DNA of 64,000 nt from a bacterium (GCA_024408855.1 JAKSUQ010000005.1:1-64000), one strand, 5' to 3'; shown: positions 16,699 to 26,156, numbered from the stretch's first letter. A program made the numbers and translations. The notes: generated by a model not told the origin, from the sequence alone.

Positions 16699-17775
16699 AT
16701 GTCGCAAGTATCAGCAGTTGATAATGTACAAATGAATTATCCGTCAGCGTATTTTAATGCCGTAAAAATTCAAATTAATGAACCGCAAGCAAATATTCCA
16801 AATGAAAGAAATAATGATTTGAACGGAGAGTTTAATGCGGTAAATATTCAACTAAATAAGCCATCTATGGCGTTGAATAAATCCGGAGTATATGATTATC
16901 CTGAGGCGGAAGAAATTGTAACTTACGATAAAACATATCTTCCTTCCGGAACAAAAACAGACACTTATGTAAATGATGAAGTTATTGTTCCAGAACCGTA
17001 TATCACGACAGTGGAAGATGAAAAAAAAAATCTGACATTTCATTCCCATAAAGTTAATTTCAGAGCAAATCAAATTATAGGTAACATTGTGGCTGCACAA
17101 GATATCAAATCAAAGGTTGATATTGACGGTGTGGTTAATAATTTGAAAAGTACTGATTATGATAAACAAGCTATACAAATAGAAGAGATTGTATCTTCGG
17201 TACTTTCGGATGAAACGAATGCACTTCCTTATATTAATAAAAGAGTATTTTCACAATTAGCAAGTATTGTAAAAATGGATACTTCGAATTTAGCGGGACC
17301 TGCTCAGGATCAAATTGAATTAAGAAATAAATTTATATTAAACGAAATTGCACGAGAAGAAGCAATCAATGATGGAAAAGATGCTAAGGAAATTGAGTTA
17401 CCGTACACCCTTAGCCAGCAGGACTTGGAAAAAGCTATGCAGCTTAGTCCGTTAGAGCAAGCAGAACGTAACAAAGAGTACGGAATGCTTGCGATTGCTG
17501 TTTTGACTAAAAATTATGTTAATGAATATAAAAAACAAACAGGCAATACTGTATTATTCCTGGATTTACCGGCAATCTCCGAGATAGTTAATTCTCTCAA
17601 ATATGAAAAAAATCCGAGCGTCAGGATTACTGCTATTGATGCGTTGTCATATATCCAGCGACCGGAATATAAAAAAGAACTAACGGCAATTTATAAGATT
17701 GTTGCAAACGATAAAAATCCAGCAGTTGCTCAAAGGGCATTGCTTGCACTTGCAGACTTGGAAGAATTAAAATAA
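16699..17775 (+). CDS. HEAT-repeat protein with duplicated N-terminal motif
   Basis: Not recognised as a named family. It has 358 residues. The N-terminal 60 residues hold two copies of a short motif, FNAVKIQINEP (about 19-29) and FNAVNIQLNKPSMAL (about 45-59). Residues 60-230 have no recognisable domain. The C-terminal 150 or so residues form alpha-helical HEAT-type repeats, seen in AISEIVNSLKYEKNPSVRITAIDAL and TAIYKIVANDKNPAVAQRALLAL. There is no signal peptide or membrane helix. AAAGGGA precedes the ATG. It lies upstream of a second HEAT protein carrying the same motif, so the two are probably related. Confidence 0.65.
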   Translation: MSQVSAVDNVQMNYPSAYFNAVKIQINEPQANIPNERNNDLNGEFNAVNIQLNKPSMALNKSGVYDYPEAEEIVTYDKTYLPSGTKTDTYVNDEVIVPEPYITTVEDEKKNLTFHSHKVNFRANQIIGNIVAAQDIKSKVDIDGVVNNLKSTDYDKQAIQIEEIVSSVLSDETNALPYINKRVFSQLASIVKMDTSNLAGPAQDQIELRNKFILNEIAREEAINDGKDAKEIELPYTLSQQDLEKAMQLSPLEQAERNKEYGMLAIAVLTKNYVNEYKKQTGNTVLFLDLPAISEIVNSLKYEKNPSVRITAIDALSYIQRPEYKKELTAIYKIVANDKNPAVAQRALLALADLEELK

Positions 17776-17861
17776 TTTAACAAAACTTTACATGTAGTCG
17801 TTAAATAGGCAACTTTTATTGATTAAAAACGTTTATAATAATATAAGTGTAAAGGTTTGCT

Positions 17862-18683
17862 ATGTCTAATGTAACAACATCATCAAATCAACCAATACCG
17901 TCGTATTCAGGAGTTACAATTAATGTAACTAATCCTGCAATGGCAATTTCACCTGATTTAGTCGGAAGTTACGGAGCTGTAAAAACAGGTCCGCAAGTTT
18001 ATCAAGTTGTACCAGTTGCAAGTGAGCAAGTTCAAATACCGCAACAAGCTCAAATGCAAAGTTATCCGGCTCAGTATTACATGAATACATATAACATTCC
18101 GCAGAATACTAACGGCATGAATACAAATAATAATGAATATCCTATTCAATATCTTCCGGCACCGCAACAATCGGAAAGTTATCAACAAATGCCGAACGCA
18201 TATGGACAGTTTCCTGTTGGTGAAACTTCTCAGAATATAGTTTCAAACGGTATCATTTCAACTTTGGACGAAAGAGCCGAAGAACAAAAAGAATTGGAAA
18301 AAAATGGTAAGAAAAAACAAGTGAAAGCTCTTACAAACGAATATATTATGTCTTTGGAGAATTATTTGAATAATCCGAATACAGATATAAGAATGATGGC
18401 TGCAAAAGAAATTCTTACCCGTTTTGATGAGGATAGAAATCGATATGATGATGCTGCATTAAATGCATTATTGAATAAAATGTTACAAGATCCGGCAAAG
18501 CTTGTTAGAATAGCAGCGTTAAGTGCATTGTCTTCAGATCTTGCGAGTGGAAATGACTATACAATGAAATTACTTGATAATATACAAAGGGATCCACAGT
18601 CAGATCCGGAAGATGTTTTGGAAGCATCTCAAATTATGCTCAACAGGACATCAATTACTGAGGATAGGTATTTTCCTCAATAA
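17862..18683 (+). CDS. HEAT-repeat protein with N-terminal motif and Gln/Pro-rich linker
   Basis: A 273-residue protein of unknown function. The N terminus holds one copy of the motif seen twice in the preceding gene (YSGVTINVTNPAMAI, about 15-29). A Gln/Pro/Tyr/Asn-rich disordered stretch (about 40-130) follows, then helical HEAT-like repeats (SLENYLNNPNTDIRMMAAKEI, LNKMLQDPAKLVRIAALSAL, about 160-255). AAAGG precedes the ATG. The disordered tract and motif suggest a scaffold or adaptor. The next gene begins 23 nt downstream, so the run may be co-transcribed. Confidence 0.65.
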   Translation: MSNVTTSSNQPIPSYSGVTINVTNPAMAISPDLVGSYGAVKTGPQVYQVVPVASEQVQIPQQAQMQSYPAQYYMNTYNIPQNTNGMNTNNNEYPIQYLPAPQQSESYQQMPNAYGQFPVGETSQNIVSNGIISTLDERAEEQKELEKNGKKKQVKALTNEYIMSLENYLNNPNTDIRMMAAKEILTRFDEDRNRYDDAALNALLNKMLQDPAKLVRIAALSALSSDLASGNDYTMKLLDNIQRDPQSDPEDVLEASQIMLNRTSITEDRYFPQ

Positions 18684-18705
18684 AAAGCTATAAGGACTAC
18701 AAAAT

Positions 18706-19146
18706 ATGAATTTGGCAGGGAAAATAGTATGCAGAACGGTTGGTGCGGCAGGCATGTATCTGTCCTTGTCTGATGCTGCAAAAGTTTCGAAATTATATAA
18801 AAAAATTGAAAGCGAGCATGTGCAAGAAAATTATTTAGAAAAGGCTTATTATGATGCAAGAACAATTGATGCAGTCAGTTATTCGGCAAATGCTGCTCGT
18901 GAAAAGACTTTTGAATTACGTTCAAAATCAAAATTGCCGGAAATGGTAGGTCGGTGTAAAGGCTCAATTAAGGGATTTTTGTATGGGATAGGAAACTTCT
19001 TGCCAATGGTTGCATGTTCAGCACTTGCATTAATAAGTAAGGGCTTTTGGGCGAAAGCAGGAGCAATCGGAATCGGAGCAATTTTTGTTCGCAATATTGC
19101 CAGATCTGGTTTTGGTGTAGGCAAGCATAACCCTATTAACAGTTAA
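18706..19146 (+). CDS. Small membrane protein of unknown function
   Basis: A 146-residue protein that I do not recognise. It has a hydrophobic N-terminal stretch (IVCRTVGAAGMYLSLSDAA), a charged helical middle, and a membrane-like C-terminal half (GNFLPMVACSALALISKGF and AKAGAIGIGAIFVRNIA). It ends with its stop overlapping that of the opposite-strand gene by 3 bases, sharing the palindromic TTAA. It starts 23 nt after the HEAT gene. It could be a small integral membrane partner of the HEAT proteins, but that is only positional. Confidence 0.55.
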   Translation: MNLAGKIVCRTVGAAGMYLSLSDAAKVSKLYKKIESEHVQENYLEKAYYDARTIDAVSYSANAAREKTFELRSKSKLPEMVGRCKGSIKGFLYGIGNFLPMVACSALALISKGFWAKAGAIGIGAIFVRNIARSGFGVGKHNPINS

Positions 19147-19535
19147 TTCTGTTTGAATGGTATTTTTTTAGGGGTTATATTGATTTTAGTTTTTTTTTGC
19201 ATTGGATTTCTGCTTTTGCAAAAAAAATCTGTTGTTTCTTTTGCATTACGTTCAATTCCTCTGCTCTTATGCAAATTTTGGATTAAAAATGGAGTAATGA
19301 AAAACATTGTAAGCAAGGAGCCATACAGTCCCAGAAATCCTGCTTGTCCCCAAGAGGAAGTATAATTTCTGGTAATAGCCGTAACAAAGCCACCCGCTGC
19401 AAGGGAAGTCCCGATAGCTTTTAATACTACCCCGGGTTTTCCTGTTTGATGTTCTGATAAAGACCGATTGTCGTATGCTCTTCCAAATCCACTCAATCCT
19501 GCATTCGAGCTAAATGCACTCACAGGCTGAATCAT
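19143..19535 (-). CDS. Small membrane protein of unknown function
   Basis: A 130-residue protein not recognised. It has an N-terminal segment of small and polar residues (MIQPVSAFSSNAGLSGFGRA), a hydrophobic stretch (VVLKAIGTSLAAGGFVTAI) and a second one (LGLYGSLLTMFFITPFLI), then a basic tail. It probably spans the membrane twice. It converges with the preceding plus-strand gene, and the two stops share the palindrome TTAA at 19143-19146. Confidence 0.55.
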   Translation of the reverse strand: MIQPVSAFSSNAGLSGFGRAYDNRSLSEHQTGKPGVVLKAIGTSLAAGGFVTAITRNYTSSWGQAGFLGLYGSLLTMFFITPFLIQNLHKSRGIERNAKETTDFFCKSRNPMQKKTKINITPKKIPFKQN

Positions 19536-19653
19536 AGTTCACACACTTTCTTTTTATATGTCTTAATTTTAACGCAAAATAAACTGTCTGTAAAGGGTTA
19601 TTATCTAATACCAAAGTATGATTTATTAAGTGTAAAATGTACGTTATTACTGG

Positions 19654-19735
19654 ATTGCAGAGGGTTACTGCAATAAGGAATTACAAACGATTGTAATGAA
19701 ATTATGTTTATATTTTTTTTTACTTTTAGTAAAAT
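19654..19735. promoter_or_regulatory. Cluster of three dyads upstream of the ABC permease gene
   Basis: ATTGCAG-N7-CTGCAAT (19654-19674), TTACAA-ACGA-TTGTAA (19681-19696) and TTTTACT-TTT-AGTAAAA (19718-19734) are three perfect inverted repeats in 81 bp. The third overlaps the TAAAAT -10 box at 19730-19735, so a repressor bound there would block transcription. The first two look like LacI-type operators. Confidence 0.5.
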
Positions 19736-19741
19736 ATGATT

Positions 19742-20548
19742 ATGAAAAAAATAATTTTATATACAATTCTTATTTTAACAGCGTTTTCAATGATAATTCC
19801 TTTTGCGGCAATGTTTTTAATATCTTTGAGCGGAAATGAAAATATTTTTAGTGATTACAAAAATATTAATTTGAGTTTTTGTGCATATAAAAATGTTTTT
19901 CATTCTATACCGTTAGTACGTTATTTTATAAATAGTCTGCTTGTTGCGTTGATAACTACCGCAGGGCAAGTTTTAGTTTCCTCTCTTGCAGGTTATGGTT
20001 TTGCGAGGTTGAAATTCCGAGGTTCTGAATTTCTTTTTTTTATCGTAATATTAACAATGTTGGTTCCGTCGCAGGTAAATATTGTGCCTCTTTTTTATAT
20101 AATGAGTAAATTAGGCTGGATTAATACATATCAAGCTCTAATTGTTCCCGGTATCTTCGGTGCTTTTGGTGTTTTCTTTATGAGGCAATATTTTATTAAA
20201 ATATCAACTGAATTGGAAGATGCTTCAAAATTAGATGGATGTAATGTTTTTCAAACTTTTATTCATGTGGCTTTACCTTGTGCAATTCCTGCTATTGCTA
20301 CTCTTTCGATATTTACTTTTGTTACAACCTGGAACAGTTTTATGTGGCCTATGATAGTTACAAACACAGACTCTATGCGAACATTAGCGGTAGGATTGGC
20401 TATATTTAAAGGTTCTTTTCGTGAAATAACTATGTGGGGTGAGCTGACGGCATGTTCTTTTATCTGTTCAATTCCAGTAATTACTGTATTTATAATCGGT
20501 AAAAAATACTTGATAAATAACCCACAAGCAGGTGCGATAAAAGGTTAG
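19742..20548 (+). CDS. Carbohydrate ABC transporter permease (MalG-like)
   Basis: One of two membrane-spanning subunits of a sugar ABC importer. It has six predicted helices and the EAA loop near ELEDASKLDGCNVFQTFIHV. The ending (GKKYLINNPQAGAIKG) resembles MalG/CUT1 permeases. The 268-residue length fits. The start is ATG at 19742: a TAAAAT box ends 6 nt before it, and there is no ribosome-binding site. An in-frame ATG at 19736 lies too close to the promoter box. The companion permease, binding protein and ATPase are not adjacent, so it is an orphan in this window. Confidence 0.85.
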   Translation: MKKIILYTILILTAFSMIIPFAAMFLISLSGNENIFSDYKNINLSFCAYKNVFHSIPLVRYFINSLLVALITTAGQVLVSSLAGYGFARLKFRGSEFLFFIVILTMLVPSQVNIVPLFYIMSKLGWINTYQALIVPGIFGAFGVFFMRQYFIKISTELEDASKLDGCNVFQTFIHVALPCAIPAIATLSIFTFVTTWNSFMWPMIVTNTDSMRTLAVGLAIFKGSFREITMWGELTACSFICSIPVITVFIIGKKYLINNPQAGAIKG

Positions 20549-20549
20549 T

Positions 20550-21719
20550 TTAACAATTTTTTTCGTTAATAAATTTTACAAAATAAGAGAATATTACAGG
20601 TATTATTGAAAGGATTATAAGTACGTTTATAATTCCGTATTTTTGTGCGATAGAACCGAGTATTGATAGAATGAGAGCAACTGTTCCCCAACAAAATCCA
20701 TTTACAAAACCGGCAACAATACTTTTATACTTTGGTAAAGTTTTTTGAGCAGCTACTAAAACAACCGGTTGGGCAAGATTTGTGGTTAATCCCATTATAG
20801 AAATTAATATCGTTGAAAAAACATAACTGGTTTCGTATGTATAAGAAAATATTATCATCATTGGAAATGTCGCAAGCATTGAAAAATACAAAACAGATTT
20901 TGTTCCGTATTTATTTTCGATATAAGGACTTATCAGAGAGCCAATTGAACCGAAAAATACAAATAAAAATAATAAAAATCCGATATTAAACGCGGAATAT
21001 CCGATTTGTTTCCATAAAAAAGGTAACAAGATGCATGCACTGTTTGTTATCAATGACTTCATCATTGCAACTAACATTATTATATTCATTTGCTTGTTAT
21101 TAAAAATCTCTTTGAAAGTTTGGAAAAATTTATAATGTTTTGTTTTAGTTGAATTTAAGGATAATTTTGGTACAAATAAAAACATTATAAGAGCAACTGC
21201 AATACCGAAAATTGAAGCGTAGGAAATATTATCTAAACCGACAGTTTGTGTAAGTAAAGCCGCAAAGAGTGGACCTAACGCAAATCCGAATGATCCTAAG
21301 CAAACAAATAATCCCATGTTTTTCGAACATTTGTCTTGTGAAAATATATTAACAAAGCCTAACGATTGCGGATGGAAAAAACTTCCGCCAAGGCAGCCGA
21401 GGATCATGAAGAGATTTAATAAAATGATGTTTGGAGCGGAAGCTGCAAGTGGTATAAATACGGAAGCTAAAATTAATCCCCAAAATACAAAAAATCTTTT
21501 TTGGATGTTGTCAGCAAAAAATCCAAAAATTGGTTGGAGCATATTTGAGCAAATTTGGGTAATAGCAACCAAGATTGTAGCTATGCCAAGAGAAAAACCT
21601 AATTTTTCGGCAATAAAAGGCATAATGGGGTTTAGAAAACCACCATATATATCGCAGACGCAATGAGCGATTACCAACCACATAACGGCATTTTTATTAT
21701 ATTGTATAACTCGTTCCAT
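20550..21719 (-). CDS. MFS transporter, fosmidomycin-resistance (Fsr)-like
   Basis: A 389-residue major-facilitator protein with twelve predicted helices. It begins with VMWLVIAHCVCDIYGGFLNP and GSFFHPQSLGFVNIFSQDK, where the FHP segment is a hallmark of the fosmidomycin-resistance branch. It is probably a drug or metabolite exporter. The gene converges with the ABC permease gene: the stops are 2 nt apart. It could in principle pair with the HlyD/TolC genes but lies 15 kb away and is DHA1-like, not EmrB-like. Confidence 0.8.
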   Translation of the reverse strand: MERVIQYNKNAVMWLVIAHCVCDIYGGFLNPIMPFIAEKLGFSLGIATILVAITQICSNMLQPIFGFFADNIQKRFFVFWGLILASVFIPLAASAPNIILLNLFMILGCLGGSFFHPQSLGFVNIFSQDKCSKNMGLFVCLGSFGFALGPLFAALLTQTVGLDNISYASIFGIAVALIMFLFVPKLSLNSTKTKHYKFFQTFKEIFNNKQMNIIMLVAMMKSLITNSACILLPFLWKQIGYSAFNIGFLLFLFVFFGSIGSLISPYIENKYGTKSVLYFSMLATFPMMIIFSYTYETSYVFSTILISIMGLTTNLAQPVVLVAAQKTLPKYKSIVAGFVNGFCWGTVALILSILGSIAQKYGIINVLIILSIIPVIFSYFVKFINEKNC

Positions 21720-21787
21720 AACATACTATATTATATTTCAATGGTAGATTCTATGATTAAAATGTTAAGTTATAATAAACAATTATG

Positions 21788-21822
21788 TAAAAAACGGGTT
21801 CATTTTGAACCCGTTTTTTATT
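21788..21822. terminator. Intrinsic terminator downstream of ftsZ
   Basis: CGGGTTCA (21795-21802), loop TTT, TGAACCCG (21806-21813), flanked by A and T runs on both sides. It works for the minus-strand ftsZ transcript that ends at 21844, and is bidirectional by sequence. Confidence 0.85.
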
Positions 21823-21843
21823 ATATAAATAACATATCCTATT

Positions 21844-23022
21844 CTACTTTCTCAAAAAATCAGGCAATTCAATATCAATTGTAGATGTTCTTGGCATTAC
21901 AGGAATGGTTGTAGGTTTTGGAACACTGAAAATATCTCCGATACCTATGCCACTGCCAATCTTATTAGCTTCAACCGGCATTTGAGATTTTAGTTCAAAA
22001 CCGGTAGCAATAACTGTGATTTGAATTTCTCCTTGAATATTTTCATCCACAACAGCACCAATAATAACTTTTGCATCATCCAAAACAGCGTTATTAATGA
22101 TATTTGTTGCATCCGTAACTTCATGTAATGTCATATCAGGTCCGCCTGTAATGTTAACAATTACACCGCTTGCACCGTTTATAGATGTTTCAAGAAGCTG
22201 TGAATTAACTGCAATTTGAGCAGCTTCGGTTGCTCTGCCTTCTCCGGAACCTCTGCCTATACCCATAAGAGCTGAACCGGATGCTTGCATAACGCTTTTA
22301 ACATCTGCAAAATCGACATTTATTAATCCTGGAATTGTTATGATATCAGAAATACCCTGAACACCTCTCAACAATACATCATCGACAACGATAAACGATT
22401 CTTGTAAAGAAGCACGTCTGTCAACTACATCTAACAATTTGTCATTAGGTATAACTATAAGTGCATCTACTGATTCTCTGAGTTTTTCCAAACCTTGTTG
22501 TGCTTGATTTTGTCTGCGTTTTCCTTCAAAGGAGAACGGTTTTGTAACAACACCAATAGTCAAAATGCCCATGTCTTTTGCAATCTTAGCTACAATTGGA
22601 GCCGCACCAGTACCTGTACCGCCACCCATGCCTGCGGTTACGAATACCATATCTGCACCTTCAATAGCTTGAGTAATCTCTTGTTGGGCTTCTTCTGCTG
22701 CTTTTTCACCAACTTGAGGCTCTCCGCCGGCACCAAGACCATTTGTCAATTTAGCACCAAGCTGAATTCTGTTTTTGCAGAGAGAAGTGTTTAAAATCTG
22801 CAAATCAGTATTCATTAACCAAAATTCAACACCGGTTAATCCCGATTTAATCATTCTGTTAACAGCATTTCCGCCACCGCCGCCAACACCGATAACTTTA
22901 ATCTTGGCAGGACTAATGCCCGGAGCCGGTTGTACTATGTCGTCGGAAGATTGTATTCCATAAGCCTTGTTGTAAGAATCTTCTGGTTTTCTTCCAAAAA
23001 TATCTGCGCCTAAATTGTCCAC
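21844..23022 (-). CDS. ftsZ: Cell division protein FtsZ
   Basis: FtsZ is the tubulin-like GTPase that forms the division ring. The GTP-binding signature GGGTGTG lies at about residues 133-139. It also shows [15 protein letters not shown] (about 44-58), NTDLQILN, and the C-terminal peptide IELPDFLRK (the DIP.FLR tail that binds membrane anchors). The first 40 or so residues ([16 protein letters not shown]) form a longer N-terminal extension than in most FtsZ. It starts with GTG at 23022, preceded by GAGG. It stands alone, away from rsmH and ftsL-like. Confidence 0.97.
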   Translation of the reverse strand: MDNLGADIFGRKPEDSYNKAYGIQSSDDIVQPAPGISPAKIKVIGVGGGGGNAVNRMIKSGLTGVEFWLMNTDLQILNTSLCKNRIQLGAKLTNGLGAGGEPQVGEKAAEEAQQEITQAIEGADMVFVTAGMGGGTGTGAAPIVAKIAKDMGILTIGVVTKPFSFEGKRRQNQAQQGLEKLRESVDALIVIPNDKLLDVVDRRASLQESFIVVDDVLLRGVQGISDIITIPGLINVDFADVKSVMQASGSALMGIGRGSGEGRATEAAQIAVNSQLLETSINGASGVIVNITGGPDMTLHEVTDATNIINNAVLDDAKVIIGAVVDENIQGEIQITVIATGFELKSQMPVEANKIGSGIGIGDIFSVPKPTTIPVMPRTSTIDIELPDFLRK

Positions 23023-23182
23023 AATTTTTCCTCTTTTTTATAAAACTATACTACTACAATACTAACATACTATTTTAAATAGAAAAAATTGTAAAGTTTT
23101 TTAGTAAAAATTTTTAGTTAAGTTAATATAAATTTACATGGCATTTTAATGAAAAATTTTTAAATTTTCTTCAGATTTATGT

Positions 23183-23188
23183 TATAAT
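23183..23188 (+). promoter_or_regulatory. -10 element, leaderless promoter of ribE
   Basis: TGT-TATAAT (perfect -10, extended) ends 7 nt before the ribE ATG at 23196. The upstream ATG at 23187 lies inside the box. There is no space for a leader, so no RFN riboswitch either. Confidence 0.55.
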
Positions 23189-23195
23189 GTATTTT

Positions 23196-23822
23196 ATGTT
23201 TACAGGTATCATAGAAGAAATAGGAAAAGTTCTTGAATTATCTGAAAATAGCATTCAGATTCAATGTAAAGAAGTACTGTCAGATTTAAAATTTGGCGAT
23301 AGTATTGCTGTTAACGGGACTTGTCTTACTGTTCGAAATATATTTTCAGACAGCTTTATTGCGGATATTTCGCCCGTAACATACAGGGTTACAATGTTTA
23401 GATATTTGCAAGTCGGAAGTCCTGTTAATCTCGAAAGAGCCATGTCTTCTAATGGTAGGTTTGGCGGTCATATTGTTTCCGGTCATGTCGAATCTGTCGG
23501 GAAAATTATTTGCATTGCAAGGCAAGGAGATTTTTATCTTTTTGAGATTGAAGCTGACGATTTTGTTATGAAATATATTGTTGGAAAAGGTTCTGTTTCG
23601 CTAAATGGAATTAGTTTAACAGTTGCAGATGCAGCAGATAATGGTTTCAAATTAATGATAATTCCGCATACATTTGACAATACTAATCTAAAATATTTAA
23701 AACAAGGTGATTTTGTTAATATTGAGCCGGATATTTTATCGAAGTATGTTGAAAAATTTTTATTAATGAGTGATAATAAGTCAAGAATAAATTTTGAATT
23801 CTTGCAAGAAAACGGTTTTTAA
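23196..23822 (+). CDS. ribE: Riboflavin synthase alpha chain
   Basis: It forms riboflavin from two molecules of 6,7-dimethyl-8-ribityllumazine. The 208-residue protein consists of two homologous lumazine-binding halves: MFTGIIEEIGKVLELS at the N terminus, ERAMSSNGRFGGHIVSGHVE in the middle, and a second half ending before the C-terminal helix. The start is ATG at 23196, because an in-frame ATG at 23187 sits inside the TATAAT box. ribBA follows 24 nt downstream. ribH and ribD are not in the window. Confidence 0.93.
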   Translation: MFTGIIEEIGKVLELSENSIQIQCKEVLSDLKFGDSIAVNGTCLTVRNIFSDSFIADISPVTYRVTMFRYLQVGSPVNLERAMSSNGRFGGHIVSGHVESVGKIICIARQGDFYLFEIEADDFVMKYIVGKGSVSLNGISLTVADAADNGFKLMIIPHTFDNTNLKYLKQGDFVNIEPDILSKYVEKFLLMSDNKSRINFEFLQENGF

Positions 23823-23846
23823 AATTGTAAACATGTAATTACAACT

Positions 23847-25058
23847 ATGACAAACATTAAAAAATTCAATACAATTGAAGAAGCATTGGAAGACTTTAAA
23901 ATAGGTAAACCTTTAATCGTAGCGGATGACGAGGACAGAGAAAATGAAGGTGATTTGATTTTGTCTGCTCAGTTTGTTACTCCGGAATTTATTAATTTTA
24001 TGACGAAAGAATGCCGGGGACTTATTTGTTTGGCTATTTCGTCTGAAATTGCTGATAAACTTGAACTTCCTCAAATGGTTTCAAGAAATACGGAAAGCAT
24101 GCAAACGGCATTTTCCTTAAGTATTGATGCTCATCAAAAATATGGTGTAACAACAGGTATATCAGCATTTGACAGAGCAAAAACGATTGAAGTTGCGATA
24201 GCTCCTGATGCAATTCCGACGGATTTGAGACGTCCGGGGCATATGTTCCCTTGTGTTGCCAGAAAAGGCGGAGTTCTTAAACGTTGCGGACATACTGAGG
24301 CGGTAGTCGATTTGGCAAGATTATGCGGACACAGACCTGCGGGGGTTATGTGTGAAATTTTAGCGGATAACGGTAAAATGGCTCGTCGTGATGAATTAAG
24401 TGAATTTGCGGGAAAACATGGTATAAAATTCATCACTGTATCTGATTTGATTGCTTATCGGTTAAAACTTGAAAAGTTTGTTAAAAAGGAAGTTGAAGTA
24501 TTTTTACCGACACAATTTGGTGAATTTGATATTGTCGGATATGTTGATACAATAACCGGTTGCGAACACGTGGCTTTAGTTAAAGATGACGGATCTGAAA
24601 AAGTTCCGCTTGTAAGAGTACATTCAGAATGTTTGACCGGAGATATTTTTCATAGTCTGAAATGTGATTGTAATTGGCAGTTGCATAATGCTTTACATAT
24701 GATTCAAGAATATGGGAAAGGTGCTTTGATATACATCCGTGATCATGAGGGTAGAGGCATAGGACTTATTAATAAACTTAAAGCATACAAATTGCAGGAA
24801 CAAGGGCAAGACACGATAGAAGCAAATGTTTCTTTGGGGTTTGCTCCGGATTTAAGAAATTATGGGGTAGGAGCTCAAATAATTTTGGATTTAGGTTTTA
24901 ATAACTTCAATTTGATAACCAATAACCCTAAAAAAATAATCGGGTTAAAAGGTTATGGTTTAACAATTAACGAGAATATAAATATAAAATCGGAAGTTAA
25001 TAAATATAATGAGCGATACATCAATACAAAAAGAGAAAAGATGCATCATTTAATGTAG
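23847..25058 (+). CDS. ribBA: Bifunctional DHBP synthase / GTP cyclohydrolase II
   Basis: This makes both riboflavin precursors. The N-terminal half (about 1-205) has the 3,4-dihydroxy-2-butanone-4-phosphate synthase motif DDEDRENEGDL, and later RPGHMFPC and KRCGHTEAVVDL. The C-terminal half (about 210-395) is GTP cyclohydrolase II with HSECLTGDIFHSLKCDC (zinc cysteines) and RDHEGRGIGLINKLKAY. 403 residues is the usual fused length. A TTGTAA/TTACAA dyad (23825-23844) precedes the ATG. It lies downstream of ribE. Confidence 0.95.
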   Translation: MTNIKKFNTIEEALEDFKIGKPLIVADDEDRENEGDLILSAQFVTPEFINFMTKECRGLICLAISSEIADKLELPQMVSRNTESMQTAFSLSIDAHQKYGVTTGISAFDRAKTIEVAIAPDAIPTDLRRPGHMFPCVARKGGVLKRCGHTEAVVDLARLCGHRPAGVMCEILADNGKMARRDELSEFAGKHGIKFITVSDLIAYRLKLEKFVKKEVEVFLPTQFGEFDIVGYVDTITGCEHVALVKDDGSEKVPLVRVHSECLTGDIFHSLKCDCNWQLHNALHMIQEYGKGALIYIRDHEGRGIGLINKLKAYKLQEQGQDTIEANVSLGFAPDLRNYGVGAQIILDLGFNNFNLITNNPKKIIGLKGYGLTINENINIKSEVNKYNERYINTKREKMHHLM

Positions 25059-25068
25059 AGGATTAATT

Positions 25069-26061
25069 ATGGCAGAAACAAATTATGTGGTAGAAAGGTT
25101 AGATACTTCAACATCCAAGATTTTCAAGGGTGTATACAATGATTTTAAGTCGAAAGCTATAAGTGATTACAAGTTTGAGCTTCAACCATTGGAGTTCGAA
25201 GAATTTATAAATGCGGTTGAGGCTAAGTATTTAGAATGTTTAGTGTTGAAAGAAAATGATATTCCGACGGCATTTTTAGTTTATACAAATTCAATTTCCG
25301 AGTCAGTCGAATTAAATATAATTCACTGTTTGGGGAATGAGTCTGAATCGCTAAAACAAAGCCTTTTGGTGGAAAAGTTTTTGGAATATACAGAGGCAGA
25401 CAGGCAAAACAGAGTGGTTGCGTATCCTATGACCGGTCATCAATCGGTATTTACAGCGGATATTGCAAAGTTTGGTTTTAGATTTATAGGCTTGGCTGTT
25501 CTTAGATTTGTCATGGGTAATTCTTCTTCAGAAAGAATTTTGGAAAACATGAAACTCCCTGAAAAACCTGATGAATACAAAATTGTAGGGTATTCTGAAG
25601 AATACAGAGAAGCTGCGATTAAGGTTATTCATGAATCTTTCAAAGATACTTCGGATGCTATATACGATACGAGATATAAAACAATTGAGGGAACAACTGA
25701 TATTATAAACAAGGTAGTTGAAGGTATATATGGTGAGTTTTTACCGGAAGCTACGTCGGTTTTATTGTACAATGACGAGCCTTGTGGTTTTGCTTTTGCG
25801 AATATTACAGGCGGAAAAATTGCAAATATTCCTTTAGTTGCAATAAGTAAAGCTCATAGGGGACAAAAATTTTCAGAGCTTATGCTTAATAGAACAATTA
25901 AGGTGTTTGTAGATTGGACTAAGTTGGGAAAAAGAAATTTCAGTGAGGTTAATGTTACTACTGAAACGGATAATTATAAAGCACTTAAAATGTATAGAAA
26001 AATCGGATTTAAGGAAGATTATTGTTATCCGCAAGCATATTTGTTGACTAAAAAGAAATAA
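25069..26061 (+). CDS. GNAT-family N-acetyltransferase (two-domain)
   Basis: A 330-residue protein. The C-terminal 120 residues hold the GNAT fold, with PLVAISKAHRGQKFSELMLN (the acetyl-CoA pyrophosphate-binding helix, here RGQKF) and TDNYKALKMYRKIGFKED, a classic GNAT C-terminal motif. The N-terminal half seems to be a degenerate second acyltransferase-like domain. AGAGGA precedes the ATG. It lies 10 nt after ribBA, so it is probably co-transcribed. Its substrate is not known, and it may be a surface, tRNA or protein acetyltransferase. Confidence 0.75.
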   Translation: MAETNYVVERLDTSTSKIFKGVYNDFKSKAISDYKFELQPLEFEEFINAVEAKYLECLVLKENDIPTAFLVYTNSISESVELNIIHCLGNESESLKQSLLVEKFLEYTEADRQNRVVAYPMTGHQSVFTADIAKFGFRFIGLAVLRFVMGNSSSERILENMKLPEKPDEYKIVGYSEEYREAAIKVIHESFKDTSDAIYDTRYKTIEGTTDIINKVVEGIYGEFLPEATSVLLYNDEPCGFAFANITGGKIANIPLVAISKAHRGQKFSELMLNRTIKVFVDWTKLGKRNFSEVNVTTETDNYKALKMYRKIGFKEDYCYPQAYLLTKKK

Positions 26062-26156
26062 TTTGATAAAATCTAATGATTTCATGGTATAGTAAATATA
26101 TTAAACGAAGATAGGAAAAAAGATAGTAGTTTGGAAAATTTTATGAAAGGAGAGTT

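Noticed and set aside
20550-21719. MFS exporter as the missing pump for the HlyD/TolC-like pair
   Set aside because: It resembles the fosmidomycin-resistance (12-helix DHA1) type rather than the 14-helix EmrB type, and lies 15 kb away.
21663-21884. Open frame of 73 residues between the MFS gene and ftsZ
   Set aside because: It runs through the ftsZ terminator hairpin and overlaps ftsZ and the MFS gene in antisense, so it is not a plausible gene.
23023-23195. Possible FMN riboswitch before ribE
   Set aside because: No RFN-type conserved helices were found, and the TATAAT box 7 nt before the ATG leaves no leader in which one could lie.
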